A DNA stretch of 56,371 nt. Source: CAZGUG01 sp964625335 (GTDB taxonomy: Bacteria > Bacillota > Clostridia > Ch29). The first letter of the stretch is position 1, and each line of letters begins with the position of its first letter. Shown in pieces: positions 43,889 to 52,668 of the stretch. The stretch lies in the NCBI GenBank assembly GCA_964625335.1, contig CAZVBE010000013.1:1-56371 (forward strand), in the 5' to 3' direction. The notes under the pieces were generated by a model that made no database searches, was not told the DNA's origin, and saw nothing but the letters and a program-made list of their open reading frames with translations. The position numbers and the translations under genes are program-made.

Positions 43889-43904
43889 ACAAGGGGTATA
43901 AACT

Positions 43905-44732
43905 ATGTTTGAACTCTTACAATTCGGTTTTATGCAAAGGGCTTTGATGGCAGGAGCCATAATAGGGGTACTGTGCCCTTTGATTGGAATATTTCTGGTA
44001 TTACGAAGAATGTCCCTGATAGGAGACAGCCTCTCCCATGTGGCCCTGTCGGGAGTTGCGGCCGGGGTTGTTTCGGGTATATACCCGCTGACCACTGCCC
44101 TGATATTCTCGGTGCTGGCAGCCTTGGGGATAGAACAACTGCGTAAAAGATATGTGGAATATGCGGAACTGTCACTGGCCATCATCCTGTCGGCAGGAAT
44201 AGGTATTGCTGTGGTCTTAATCAGCTATGCGAAATCAGTGAATATTGATTTATTCGGTTATCTGTTCGGAAATATACTCACCGTACGGCCAATGGATATG
44301 TGGCTTATTGCCTTGCTAGGTATTCTAATCATAGTGTTTGTGAGACTTTTGTATAAGGAACTGTTTTTTATAGCCTTTGATGAGGAAGGAGCGAGGATTG
44401 CCGGTATACCCGTAGGGGGGATAAATCTTTTCTTCATAGTGTTCATAGCCATGACCATTACTTTGTCCATGAGGGTTGTGGGAGCACTGCTTGTGTCCTC
44501 TTTGATGGTCATACCTGTAGCCGCCAGCCTGCAGATTGCAAGGAGCTTTAAGCAGGCTACGCTGTTATCGGTTATTTTTGCTGAAATATCAGTGATTTCC
44601 GGGATAATTATTTCCTATTACCTGGAACTGGCTTCCGGCGGTACCATTGTACTTCTGTCAGTCCTTCTTCTAATACTGGTTTTAAGTATTAAAAGCATCC
44701 TTTATGCTTTTTTATTACAGTCCCGGCAGTAA
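43905..44732 (+). CDS. znuB: Zinc ABC transporter permease (ZnuB)
   Basis: 275 residues with about eight membrane helices; family motif RRMSLIGDSLSHVALSGVAAG. Forms the channel with ZnuC. Its last 31 bp overlap the 3' end of the convergent Fur-family gene. Confidence 0.94.
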   Translation: MFELLQFGFMQRALMAGAIIGVLCPLIGIFLVLRRMSLIGDSLSHVALSGVAAGVVSGIYPLTTALIFSVLAALGIEQLRKRYVEYAELSLAIILSAGIGIAVVLISYAKSVNIDLFGYLFGNILTVRPMDMWLIALLGILIIVFVRLLYKELFFIAFDEEGARIAGIPVGGINLFFIVFIAMTITLSMRVVGALLVSSLMVIPVAASLQIARSFKQATLLSVIFAEISVISGIIISYYLELASGGTIVLLSVLLLILVLSIKSILYAFLLQSRQ

Positions 44733-45130
44733 CCATACAGCTCAAACCTGTGGTCGGTAAGGGTAAAGTCCTTGTCTTTGACGTTTATTTTGAATTGGTC
44801 CAGGGGGCACATGTTTATTATTTCGGTCTTTCCGCACCCTTTACATATAATATGATGGTGGTGTGAATGGTCACATATAAGCTCATAGATGGCAGCACCA
44901 TCCTTAATGCTTGTTTTATGGATTATTCCAAGGTTTTCAAGTATCTCAAGATTGCGGTAGACGGTAGAAAAATCCGTCTTCTTATGCCTGCTGCGGGTTT
45001 TTTTATAAATTTCTTCCGCCGCAACAAACTGGCCCCTGTTCTCGAGCAAAGCTTCAATTATCGCCCCGCGCTGCGGTGTAATCTTATAGTTGTTCTTCTT
45101 AAGCTTTTCTTCCACTGATTTTCGGTCCAT
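44702..45130 (-). CDS. zur: Fur-family metal regulator, probably Zur
   Basis: 142 residues. N-terminal winged helix (KITPQRGAIIEALLE), then metal sites: DHSHHHHIICKGCGKTEIINMC and YGYCRDC (structural zinc CxxC pairs). It represses zinc uptake when zinc is replete. The convergent position with a 31-bp overlap onto znuB, and a Fur-type palindrome over the znu promoter, support Zur; PerR or Fur remain possible. Confidence 0.85.
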   Translation of the reverse strand: MDRKSVEEKLKKNNYKITPQRGAIIEALLENRGQFVAAEEIYKKTRSRHKKTDFSTVYRNLEILENLGIIHKTSIKDGAAIYELICDHSHHHHIICKGCGKTEIINMCPLDQFKINVKDKDFTLTDHRFELYGYCRDCNKKA

Positions 45131-45153
45131 TCTTAATTCACCTCAGGAACATT

Positions 45154-45182
45154 CTATTACAAGCTGCCTGTATATTCAACAA
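45154..45182 (-). promoter_or_regulatory. Probable promoter of the zur-like gene
   Basis: Minus strand TTGTTG (45177-45182), 17-bp spacer, TAATAG (45154-45159), 24 bp before the start codon. Confidence 0.4.
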
Positions 45183-45221
45183 TTACAAACCTGATTGTTA
45201 AACCTTACACCCTAATACAGG

Positions 45222-45257
45222 AAAAACCCCCAAAGCCTTTACGGTTCCGGGGGTTTT
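45222..45257 (-). terminator. Terminator of tRNA-Leu(CAG)
   Basis: AAAACCCCC/GGGGGTTTT stem with an 18-nt loop and Ts on the minus strand, starting directly after the tRNA 3' end. Confidence 0.8.
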
Positions 45258-45258
45258 G

Positions 45259-45346
45259 TGGTGCCGAAGACAGGACTTGAACCTGCACGAGCTTAAAGCT
45301 CACTAGACCCTGAATCTAGCGCGTCTGCCAATTCCACCACTTCGGC
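45259..45346 (-). tRNA. tRNA-Leu (anticodon CAG)
   Basis: 88 nt with encoded CCA. Acceptor GCCGAAG/CTTCGGC, anticodon stem CTAGA/TCTAG with loop TTCAGGG giving CAG, long variable arm. Reads CUG. Confidence 0.93.
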
Positions 45347-45455
45347 AAATTAAGTTCATTAAATATAATAGCATATAGGCTAAGCTAATGCAACTGAAAT
45401 TATTTTGAATAAACCCCGGTAAAATACACATGCACGCCCTGTTTTTCCGGACCTG

Positions 45456-45485
45456 TTGATTATTAGACTTTGCAGAGTATATAAT
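45456..45485 (+). promoter_or_regulatory. Promoter of csoR
   Basis: TTGATT (45456-45461), 18-bp spacer, TATAAT (45480-45485). Confidence 0.6.
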
Positions 45486-45504
45486 AATCATATATAAATC
45501 ATCC

Positions 45505-45520
45505 TATGAGGGTACTCATA
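45505..45520 (+). promoter_or_regulatory. Candidate CsoR operator
   Basis: Inverted repeat TATGAG-GGTA-CTCATA in the csoR leader, containing a GGGTAC half typical of copper-sensor operators. Autoregulation is inferred. Confidence 0.4.
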
Positions 45521-45546
45521 AAAATTTCGGGAAGGGAGAGACCAAT

Positions 45547-45810
45547 ATGCCGGTTAGCAAAAGCGCACTAATCTCCAGGCTTAACAGGATTGAAGGGCAG
45601 ATACGGGGAATAAAGAACATGATTGAGGAGGACAAGTACTGTGTAGATGTGCTCGTTCAGGTTGCAGCGGCAAAATCAGCGCTTAACAGCGTGGGAGCCG
45701 TTATACTGGAATCCCATATACAGGGATGTGTAAAGGATGCCATAGAAAAGGGGAAAAGCACCGAAATTCTGGATGAACTTACCGAAGTAATAAAAAAATA
45801 TGTTAAGTAG
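45547..45810 (+). CDS. csoR: CsoR-type copper-sensing repressor
   Basis: 87 residues, all-helical DUF156 fold. The Cu(I) ligands Cys-His-Cys are visible: C32 in KYCVDVLVQV, then H and C in ESHIQGC. The N-terminus ISRLNRIEGQIRGIKNMIEEDKYC is the family signature. It represses copper-export genes until Cu(I) binds. No copper ATPase or chaperone gene is adjacent, so its targets are elsewhere or only itself. Confidence 0.9.
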   Translation: MPVSKSALISRLNRIEGQIRGIKNMIEEDKYCVDVLVQVAAAKSALNSVGAVILESHIQGCVKDAIEKGKSTEILDELTEVIKKYVK

Positions 45811-45831
45811 GGATAAGCTGTCCCTTTGGGA

Positions 45832-46062
45832 CTACTTATCCCTTAACATTTCTTCGGTCTGCGATATCACTTCGGACATTTCTTTAAATTTTTCGGCAAG
45901 CCTTGCCATTTGAGCCCCCAGCTTTGCATCCTTAACACTGCCATTATTGTCATCCACCATTATGAGATTTATAGATTCAATATTCTCCAGACTTTTTAAG
46001 CTGTTATCCTTAATTGCCGTTAATTGTTCCCTTATATTGTTTAAGTCATGTTGGTTTTCCAT
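45832..46062 (-). CDS. Small coiled-coil protein of unknown function
   Basis: 76 residues from ATG 46060-46062 (AGGAGG seven bases upstream; an in-frame TTG 6 bp earlier is too close to it). Heptad-like N-terminal (LNNIREQLTAIKDNSLKSLENIESI) and C-terminal (MARLAEKFKEMSEVISQTEEML) helices around an Asp/Asn turn. Soluble. No family recognised. Confidence 0.65.
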   Translation of the reverse strand: MENQHDLNNIREQLTAIKDNSLKSLENIESINLIMVDDNNGSVKDAKLGAQMARLAEKFKEMSEVISQTEEMLRDK

Positions 46063-46161
46063 AACCAAACCTCCTGTCTAAGAAAATGAAACACACCATT
46101 GATATTTTTCCCCGCAGCAATAAAATAATCCGTAATCAACCGTTATTTACAAACCGTTACA

Positions 46162-46203
46162 CAAAAACTGGAGAGCTACTCCAGGGGGGAAGAATAGCTC
46201 TCC
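46162..46203 (-). terminator. Terminator after the rubredoxin gene
   Basis: GGAGAGCTA/TAGCTCTCC stem, 16-nt loop, followed by TTTTT on the minus strand. Confidence 0.65.
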
Positions 46204-46288
46204 GGTCTTCTTTAGTGCTTTGATATATGCTCTTCTTTTGTTTCTTGCAGTATAAAACTATTCGCCCGCCTTAAAAAGTGTGAATCGA

Positions 46289-46315
46289 AATAGTTCACCC
46301 CCGGGGTGAACTATT
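46289..46315. repeat. Perfect 13-bp inverted repeat over the rubredoxin stop
   Basis: AATAGTTCACCCC-C-GGGGTGAACTATT. It spans the TAG stop of the rubredoxin gene and has no T-run, so it is more likely a 3' stabilising hairpin or a protein site than a terminator. Confidence 0.7.
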
Positions 46316-46475
46316 GTTCTTCAATCTCAAATACATCCTTCGGTGCGCCGCAGATGGGACAAACCCAATCAGCCGGCAAATCCTCAAAAGGCGTACCCGG
46401 TTGTATCCCGTTTTCCGGGTCTCCCTCACCGGGGTCGTACACATAGGGGCAAGCCGGACACTGGTATCTTTCCAT
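46311..46475 (-). CDS. Rubredoxin
   Basis: 54 residues from ATG 46473-46475, with AAGGAGA upstream. The iron is held by C6 and C9 (YQCPACPYVYDP) and C39 and C42 (DWVCPICGAPKDVFE); the acidic middle (GEGDPENGIQPGTPFEDLP) is typical. Residue 10 is Pro where nearly all rubredoxins have Gly (CxxCGY). Small one-electron carrier of anaerobes, used in oxygen and peroxide detoxification. No partner oxidoreductase is adjacent. Confidence 0.93.
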   Translation of the reverse strand: MERYQCPACPYVYDPGEGDPENGIQPGTPFEDLPADWVCPICGAPKDVFEIEEQ

Positions 46476-46570
46476 ATTATCATTCTCCTTTTTCTTTTTT
46501 CGTCTGGCGTTTAACGCAAGTCGGTTACGATATATATATCCCCCTCTGGCTCATTCTAAACACCTTCCGG

Positions 46571-46786
46571 CTAATCATCCATATTTTCTTCCAGCAGCCT
46601 TTCCAATCTTCTTCTGAGTTTTAAAGTATCATCTTTTTGTACAGTGATACTTATCTCAATAATGTCGCCTTCCCAGGCACCTTCCGGGAGCAGCGCCGCC
46701 GGTATATTGAAGGTGGTATTCATAGGCCAATATTCAAGTACCGCCCATTCTTCCTCTATCCTGTCAATAACAAGGGTGTTTCCCAT
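46571..46786 (-). CDS. DUF3006 protein
   Basis: 71 residues from ATG 46784-46786 (AGGGGG about nine bases upstream). An earlier ATG at 46804 overlaps the stop of the MBL gene by 4 bp and would add six residues, so coupling could favour that start. The sequence TLVIDRIEEEWAVLEY and LPEGAWEGDIIEISI matches DUF3006, a small beta protein often found beside ComEC-type hydrolases. Function unknown. Confidence 0.8.
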   Translation of the reverse strand: MGNTLVIDRIEEEWAVLEYWPMNTTFNIPAALLPEGAWEGDIIEISITVQKDDTLKLRRRLERLLEENMDD

Positions 46787-46800
46787 ATATAAATACCCCC

Positions 46801-47661
46801 TCATTCAAGACTTGTAAAAACTATCTCGCTGCCATCGGTACTCAATACTATGGTTCCCAGCCGGTCTGTCCTGAGCACTTTGACCCCGGCACTGTTTAGC
46901 AGCTCAAGGGTCTGGGTGTGGGGATGACCATAATCATTACCCTCACCAACGCTGACCACCGCATATGCCGGCCGGACACTCTCAAGAAACTCTGGAGAGG
47001 TGGATGTTCTTGAACCATGATGTCCAACTTTGAGCACCTGGGCCTTCGCCCGTACGGTATTAATTTCCTTTTCCGAAGTCTCTTCCGCATCCCCCATAAG
47101 AATAATCCCAACATTCCTGTATTCCAACTTGATTACCGCTGAATAGTTGTTCAGGCTTTCATAGCTGTCCCCCACAGGTGCCAGTATATCTACCTTCAGG
47201 TCCTGACCCTCTGTTATTGCAACCCCAGCCCTTGCCCTTTGGAACCTATGGCCCTTATCAACCACCGATTGCATAAATGTTTCGTAGGTTTGGCTGGTAT
47301 GTACAACCTTAGGCATATATACCTTGCCCACAGGTATCCTGTCAAATACGTCGATAAGTCCGCCTATATGGTCTTCGTGGGGGTGAGTAGCCACAACATA
47401 CTCAAGCTTGTCTATACCCAGCTTCTTCAAATATCTTACCACAGAGCTGCCGGCCTTCCGGGTACCGCCATCCACCAGCATCCGCTCATAATTAGGCAAT
47501 TCTATAAGGATACTGTCCCCCTGTCCCACATCCAGAAAATGTATCCGCAGCTCCCCTTCCTTTTGCGGGGCCATCGCCGGACTGTAGTTTAAGATATTGA
47601 AACTGCTTAAAAGCAAAAGAAGCAAAACAAACAGTATTAGCTTTCCTCTCTTTGCCAACAT
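46801..47661 (-). CDS. Exported ComEC-like metallo-beta-lactamase-fold hydrolase
   Basis: 286 residues. An N-terminal signal/anchor (LILFVLLLLLLSSFNIL) precedes an MBL domain: HFLDVGQGDSILIELP, VVATHPHEDHIGGL (metal motif), ILMGDAEETSEKE, LKVGHHGSRTS. It is the ComEC C-terminal nuclease-like type without the channel part. It may degrade extracellular DNA. Coupled to the DUF3006 gene. Confidence 0.9.
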   Translation of the reverse strand: MLAKRGKLILFVLLLLLLSSFNILNYSPAMAPQKEGELRIHFLDVGQGDSILIELPNYERMLVDGGTRKAGSSVVRYLKKLGIDKLEYVVATHPHEDHIGGLIDVFDRIPVGKVYMPKVVHTSQTYETFMQSVVDKGHRFQRARAGVAITEGQDLKVDILAPVGDSYESLNNYSAVIKLEYRNVGIILMGDAEETSEKEINTVRAKAQVLKVGHHGSRTSTSPEFLESVRPAYAVVSVGEGNDYGHPHTQTLELLNSAGVKVLRTDRLGTIVLSTDGSEIVFTSLE

Positions 47662-47720
47662 ATCCTTCTCTCCCTGGCCTCATATTCCGGGCGTACGCCC
47701 CATAGATATTACAATTACCC

Positions 47721-49133
47721 TTATTTCATCCCATGGTAAAAGGCTGTATATGCTTTAAAGGTCATGTAAATATCCGCCTTGCTTGCCAGCTCAAAAGGCG
47801 AATGCATGTTTAGAACTGCGACTCCGCAGTCAATCACTTCCATCCCGTAGTTGGCAAGAAACTGAGCTATGGTGCCTCCTCCTCCAATGTCAACCTTCCC
47901 CAACTCACCCGACTGCCATATAATATTATGGCTGTTGAATACCTGTCTTACCTGGGCGAGATACTCTGCGCTGGCCTCACTGCCTCCCGCTTTTCCTTTA
48001 TGACCCGTGTATTTTTCTACGGTAACCCCATTACCCAGCCGGGACGCATTCAGTTTATCGTGAACATCCGCAAAGTTGGGGTCAACCGCTGCAGCCACAT
48101 CCGCCGACAGTACCTTTGAATTGGCAAGGGCCCTTCTGAGACGGAGGTGGTCTCCTTCTGCGGTCAGTTCCATAAGCTCTGCCAATGCATTCTCAAAGAA
48201 GGTGGATTGCATTCCCGTATTCCCCATGCTGCCTACCTCTTCCCTATCGGCAAATATAGCGGCGCAGGTTTTTTGCGGGTTATTTATATCCATTAAAGCT
48301 CTGAAGGATACATAGGCGCATACCCTGTCATCCTGTCCGTATCCTCCCACCAGACTGCGGTCAAGTCCAACATCCCTTGCACTTCCGGCAGGAACCGCCG
48401 TAAGCTCTGCGCTCAAAAAATCCTCCTCTTCAAGCCCGTATTTCTCCTTGAGCAGTTTCAAAACAGCCTCTTTGGAGCCCTTGATTGTCCTGCCATCCGC
48501 ATCATACTGTGAGGGTATGGTTCCTGCTATAAAATTCAGGCCTTCCCCCTTTATTATCTCTGAAGCTTTCTTTTCCATCTGCTCTTTGGCAAGATGGGGC
48601 AGCAAATCGGTTATGGTAAACACCGTATCCTCGGGGTCTTCCCCTATCGTAATTTCAAGTTTTTCGCCATCCTTTTTAATCACTATGCCGTGAAGGGCCA
48701 TGGGTATGGCTGTCCACTGGTATTTCTTTATGCCCCCGTAATAATGGGTCTTAAACAGGGCTATCCCTTCTTCTTCATATACAGGCGATGGCTTTAAATC
48801 CAGTCTGGGAGCGTCTAAATGGGAGCCAATAATGTTTATCCCGTTTTGAATGTCCTCCCTGCCAATCACAAACATTAACAAAGCCTTATTCCTATGGTTA
48901 ACAATTATCTTATCTCCCTCATTCAGCCTCTTTCCTTCCCTGATACAGGTATCAAGGGGTACAAATCCGTTCTCCCCGGCCAGTTCCAGCATATACTCAA
49001 CGCATTCCCGTTCCGTTTTGCACTCGGACAGAAAATCTATGTATTCACTGCCAAAGCCAAATATTTCTTCCCTATCGCCTGCTTCAGGCTCCAGCCAGCA
49101 GTTTTTGTTTTTTCTGAAAAGGTCCTTTTCCAT
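47721..49133 (-). CDS. M18-family aminopeptidase
   Basis: 470 residues, normal M18 length. The metal-ligand motifs are GSHLDAPRLDLK near residue 103, FADREEVGSMGNTG and ADVAAAVDPNF; GGGGTIAQFLANYGMEVIDCGVAVLNMHSPFE closes the catalytic domain. Cytosolic zinc aminopeptidase of peptide turnover. It follows the two-component pair by 21 bp on the same strand. Confidence 0.93.
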   Translation of the reverse strand: MEKDLFRKNKNCWLEPEAGDREEIFGFGSEYIDFLSECKTERECVEYMLELAGENGFVPLDTCIREGKRLNEGDKIIVNHRNKALLMFVIGREDIQNGINIIGSHLDAPRLDLKPSPVYEEEGIALFKTHYYGGIKKYQWTAIPMALHGIVIKKDGEKLEITIGEDPEDTVFTITDLLPHLAKEQMEKKASEIIKGEGLNFIAGTIPSQYDADGRTIKGSKEAVLKLLKEKYGLEEEDFLSAELTAVPAGSARDVGLDRSLVGGYGQDDRVCAYVSFRALMDINNPQKTCAAIFADREEVGSMGNTGMQSTFFENALAELMELTAEGDHLRLRRALANSKVLSADVAAAVDPNFADVHDKLNASRLGNGVTVEKYTGHKGKAGGSEASAEYLAQVRQVFNSHNIIWQSGELGKVDIGGGGTIAQFLANYGMEVIDCGVAVLNMHSPFELASKADIYMTFKAYTAFYHGMK

Positions 49134-49154
49134 TATATAAAACTCCTTCCATAA

Positions 49155-49790
49155 TTAAATATACTTGTGTATAATGTCATTTTTCATGCCCAGCAGGGCC
49201 GCCTGGGTTCGGTCCTTCACCTGCAGTTTTCTGTAAATATTGCTTACATGATTTCTGACCGTCTTTTCGCTTATCACTAGCTTTTCTGCTATATCGTCAT
49301 TATTAAGACCTCTGGAAATCATCGACAGAACCTCTTTTTCCCTTGATGTCAGCCTGTCTATGCTCAGGCTTTTTTCCTTCTGAACAATGATATCAAAGGC
49401 AAGATTGGGGTGTATGTACGTCTTGCCGACACTCACATCCCTGATTGCACGGTACAGGCTCTGGGCCTCCACGTCCTTCAGCAGGTAACCCAAAGCGCCC
49501 AGTTTTATTGACTGGTTAACATACTCCCAGTCGTCATGAATGGTAAGCATAATTACTTTTTTATGGCAGCCGCGCTCCCTGAGTATTTTCAACACCTCAA
49601 GACCGCTGATATCAGGCAGATTTATATCAAGCAGAATAACATCGGCTTTTATGTTAAAGGCCATTTCCAGCAGTTCGCCGCCTGTACCAACCTGGCCTAC
49701 AACCTCCAGGTCGTTCTCCATTTCCAGCAGCTGTTTCAGCCCTTCCCTCATAAGAGAATGATCATCTGCCAGCAATATTTTTATTGTCAT
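49155..49790 (-). CDS. NarL/LuxR-family response regulator (DegU-like)
   Basis: 211 residues. Receiver domain with phosphoacceptor Asp in DVILLDINLPDISG and Lys in YLLKDVEAQ; LuxR helix-turn-helix LTSREKEVLSMISRGLNNDDIAEKLVISEKTVRNHVSNIYRKL. Partner of the kinase 57 bp upstream. Confidence 0.93.
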   Translation of the reverse strand: MTIKILLADDHSLMREGLKQLLEMENDLEVVGQVGTGGELLEMAFNIKADVILLDINLPDISGLEVLKILRERGCHKKVIMLTIHDDWEYVNQSIKLGALGYLLKDVEAQSLYRAIRDVSVGKTYIHPNLAFDIIVQKEKSLSIDRLTSREKEVLSMISRGLNNDDIAEKLVISEKTVRNHVSNIYRKLQVKDRTQAALLGMKNDIIHKYI

Positions 49791-49847
49791 GGTTATTATT
49801 CTCCCCCTTATTTACCGGATAATTCCCGGGCTGAAAAAAACCGCTCT

Positions 49848-50996
49848 CTATTCAAGAGGAATTTTTGCAAATATGTTTGTACCCCGTCCTTTTTTTGTGT
49901 TTATTTCTATATATCCCTGAAGAAGTTCAACCCTTTCCCTCATACTCATAATCCCAAAACGCCTGTCCTGTTCGTTCCAACCGCCAATCCCCTCGATATC
50001 AAAACCTATACCATCATCAACAATGAGGAGTGAAATATACTGCTCCAAAAATTCAAATTTAACCGTAACCCTGGTTGCCTTTGAATGCCTTCTGATATTG
50101 TTAAGGGCCTCCTGTATTATCCGAAACAGCGCTATCTGAACCAGTTCCTTTATCTCCACCGCCTTACCTATAAGCCTGAAACCGGTTTTAATGCCGGTAT
50201 CCTTTTCAAAATCTATTAACAGCTTTTCAATGGTAGCAACCAGTCCCAGATCGTCCAGAGACATTGGTCTTAGGTTGTATATGATTTTCCTCAAATCCTG
50301 AATATTTATATTAACCTGTTCTTTAAGTTCCTTAATATAATTCCTTGCCTCGTCAATATCCTTATCCAATACCTGCATACACAATTCAAGCCTTATGCCC
50401 ATATTAACCAGCGCCTGTATGGGCACATCATGGATTTCCCGTACCAGCCTGCTTCTTTCCTCCTCGGTCGCCTTAATAATCCTATAGCCGAGATACCGGG
50501 TTTTTCTGACATCCTCAGTCAGGCCGTCAATACCCATAATGCCGGCCCTCAGGTAATCCAGCACCGCTCCCATATGGGCTACCACGTTTTCCGCCTTTTT
50601 AACCAACTTCTTCTGGCCCTTGTATTTTAGTTCAAGCTTGTTTCGTTCTTCCCTAATCCTTTTTTCTTCCTGCTCGGTGAGTATAAGCTGTATTTTCAGG
50701 TCCTCGGCTTTTTTGTAGGCCTCTTTAATATCCTCCTCGGTATGGCTGCTGAAATTCTTGCTGACAACCAGAAGCTTGTAGCGGGCGCTGTTTTCAGCCT
50801 TTTTCAGCTTTTCTACTTTTTCAATTATATCCTTTGCATTATCCCGCAGCTTCTCCAGGTTTTCTTCTATTTCTTCAGCTTCGTTATATGCGTGCTCAGC
50901 AATATCAAAGACATCCTTTTGACCGGTTTCCATAATTTCTATTGTCTTATGGATTATTTCATCTATTTTCTTCATTTGGTTCAGCTGGTCAGACAT
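49848..50996 (-). CDS. Cytosolic DegS-like sensor histidine kinase
   Basis: 382 residues, no membrane helix. The first 180 residues are a long coiled coil (EIEENLEKLRDNAKDIIEKVEKLKKAE...), as in DegS. The HisKA_3 box reads EERSRLVREIHDVPIQALVNM, with the usual HDGPAQ changed to HDVPIQ. HATPase boxes are IIQEALNNIRRHSKA and DDGIGFD. It phosphorylates the adjacent DegU-like regulator; the coiled coil probably docks a cytosolic partner. Confidence 0.92.
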   Translation of the reverse strand: MSDQLNQMKKIDEIIHKTIEIMETGQKDVFDIAEHAYNEAEEIEENLEKLRDNAKDIIEKVEKLKKAENSARYKLLVVSKNFSSHTEEDIKEAYKKAEDLKIQLILTEQEEKRIREERNKLELKYKGQKKLVKKAENVVAHMGAVLDYLRAGIMGIDGLTEDVRKTRYLGYRIIKATEEERSRLVREIHDVPIQALVNMGIRLELCMQVLDKDIDEARNYIKELKEQVNINIQDLRKIIYNLRPMSLDDLGLVATIEKLLIDFEKDTGIKTGFRLIGKAVEIKELVQIALFRIIQEALNNIRRHSKATRVTVKFEFLEQYISLLIVDDGIGFDIEGIGGWNEQDRRFGIMSMRERVELLQGYIEINTKKGRGTNIFAKIPLE

Positions 50997-51006
50997 ATAT
51001 ACCCCC

Positions 51007-52584
51007 CTATCTGCCGTGAATTATTACCATCCTCATAACCCCATCCCAGTCGACGCTGTAACCGAGTACCTCGGACACAAACCGCAGCGGAACAAAGGTT
51101 TTATCCTGGTGGATTTCCGCCGGCACATCAATGTCAACACTGCGGTTATTTACCATCGCTTTTCTACTGCCTATATTGAAGGTTATTATACTATCCTCCT
51201 TGACTATTTCAACTTTATAGGTTTCCGGATTCCACTTGACCACCGCGCCAAGCTCTTCGCATATACTTCTTACCGGAACCAAAGCCCGGTCGTTTTTTAT
51301 AAAGGGTGCAGGGTTATAGGCTCTTCTGACACCGTTTAAGTATACCAGTATATCAGTACCCGAACGATAGGTTTCAAAGCTTCCTTCCCCTGTTGTGAAA
51401 CTCCATTCCTTTTTAATTTCTTCCCGGGTATCGTCGCTGTATGAAACCTTAATAACTGCATTTACTCTGTAAGTTGTGCGGGGCTTAAGAGCATTTTTGG
51501 GTATTAACGCTATGACATTGCTCTCAACCAGCGCCGAATCATTGGTGGCATCAAAACGGTAAAAGTCTGTACTGCTTTGCCCGTCAGTAATTGAAGCGCT
51601 GACAAGTTCCACCCTTTCCACCCTGTCACCCGTGACCAGCAGGGTTATCGGATATCCGCCGGGACCCTTTGCGCTGGGATAAAGCCTGAAGGGGTCAGGC
51701 TCCTCCAGACCGCTCCATGTCACAGGAACCCCTTTTTGTCCGTCTACAGGATATACAACAGTCTGCCGGCTTAAGCCATTGTACCGTATTGCTCCCACTT
51801 CCAGTACATTTACATATCTTGTTCCCTTGGCAACATAACCGTACCCCATATGTGTATAGATGGGGCTTATCAGCGGTATTCTGTGATACACCGAATCCAT
51901 CCAGTCATCCACCGCACCTATATTAGCTTGTTTGAAATGGATGTTTTCCGCAACCATGGGACTCATATACCCAAAATACCTGGTCCTGTCCCATGGCATT
52001 TCACCGGTGAAATACTCGTGCTTTTTATCGCTCTGAAGATGGCCGGCGTTAGTATTGCTGCTAACATACAGCGCATGATTATTGGCCGCTGCGTTGAGGC
52101 TTTTATCAATGCTCATTCTGGGCAAACCCGCTATATCCCTGTAATGATTAATCCTATCCCTTACCTCCTCATATACAGGGGTCTGGGGTACTTCTTCCAT
52201 GGCTGTGTTCAGTATACTAAAGCTGAAGGGCGGAGAGGAAATCCTTACCCCGCTTTTTAAGGTTACCACAATGGATACGCTGTGCCTTCCCACCTTCAGA
52301 TTCTCCCTGGGCGAATAGAATACGGAGTTAATATCATCCCTGAAAACCGCATCCACCCTTTGATCGTCCAGAGTCATATATATTTCCTTTATCTGGTCGG
52401 AGGACAGCCCGGAAAAGGTCCACAAAACAGAGGGCCTCTTTATACCTACATTTCCCTGGGGTGTAGGAGGGTAATACCAGATTGCCTGACCTGTGGCCTG
52501 AACCGATGCTGCAAGCGCTATGTTTAATACTGTGACGATGATTACAAGATAGATTATTTTTTTTCCCGGATAATTATGCCTCAT
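51007..52584 (-). CDS. Exported CAP-domain protein with copper-amine-oxidase-N repeats
   Basis: 525 residues. Signal peptide (IIYLVIIVTVLNIALAASVQA), an Ig-like region, then the CAP/SCP domain (about 145-265: VRDRINHYRDIAGLPRMSIDKSLNAAANNHALYV...NAGHLQSD...VAENIHF). A second beta domain follows, and the C-terminal 115 residues hold Cu_amine_oxidN1-type repeats (NGVRRAYNPAPFIKNDRALVPVRSICEELGA; DIDVPAEIHQDKTFVPLRFVSEVLG). Likely a secreted or wall-bound protein; role unknown. Confidence 0.88.
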   Translation of the reverse strand: MRHNYPGKKIIYLVIIVTVLNIALAASVQATGQAIWYYPPTPQGNVGIKRPSVLWTFSGLSSDQIKEIYMTLDDQRVDAVFRDDINSVFYSPRENLKVGRHSVSIVVTLKSGVRISSPPFSFSILNTAMEEVPQTPVYEEVRDRINHYRDIAGLPRMSIDKSLNAAANNHALYVSSNTNAGHLQSDKKHEYFTGEMPWDRTRYFGYMSPMVAENIHFKQANIGAVDDWMDSVYHRIPLISPIYTHMGYGYVAKGTRYVNVLEVGAIRYNGLSRQTVVYPVDGQKGVPVTWSGLEEPDPFRLYPSAKGPGGYPITLLVTGDRVERVELVSASITDGQSSTDFYRFDATNDSALVESNVIALIPKNALKPRTTYRVNAVIKVSYSDDTREEIKKEWSFTTGEGSFETYRSGTDILVYLNGVRRAYNPAPFIKNDRALVPVRSICEELGAVVKWNPETYKVEIVKEDSIITFNIGSRKAMVNNRSVDIDVPAEIHQDKTFVPLRFVSEVLGYSVDWDGVMRMVIIHGR

Positions 52585-52668
52585 TGTTTGCCCCCTAGAA
52601 TATGACTTATTAAATAATTCTATAACTCCGGTCTTAATCCTGCACGTCAGTAAATTATAACTCCAAGA

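Noticed and set aside
46289..46315. The inverted repeat as a Rho-independent terminator
   Set aside because: There is no T-run on either strand, and a better terminator lies at 46162-46203.
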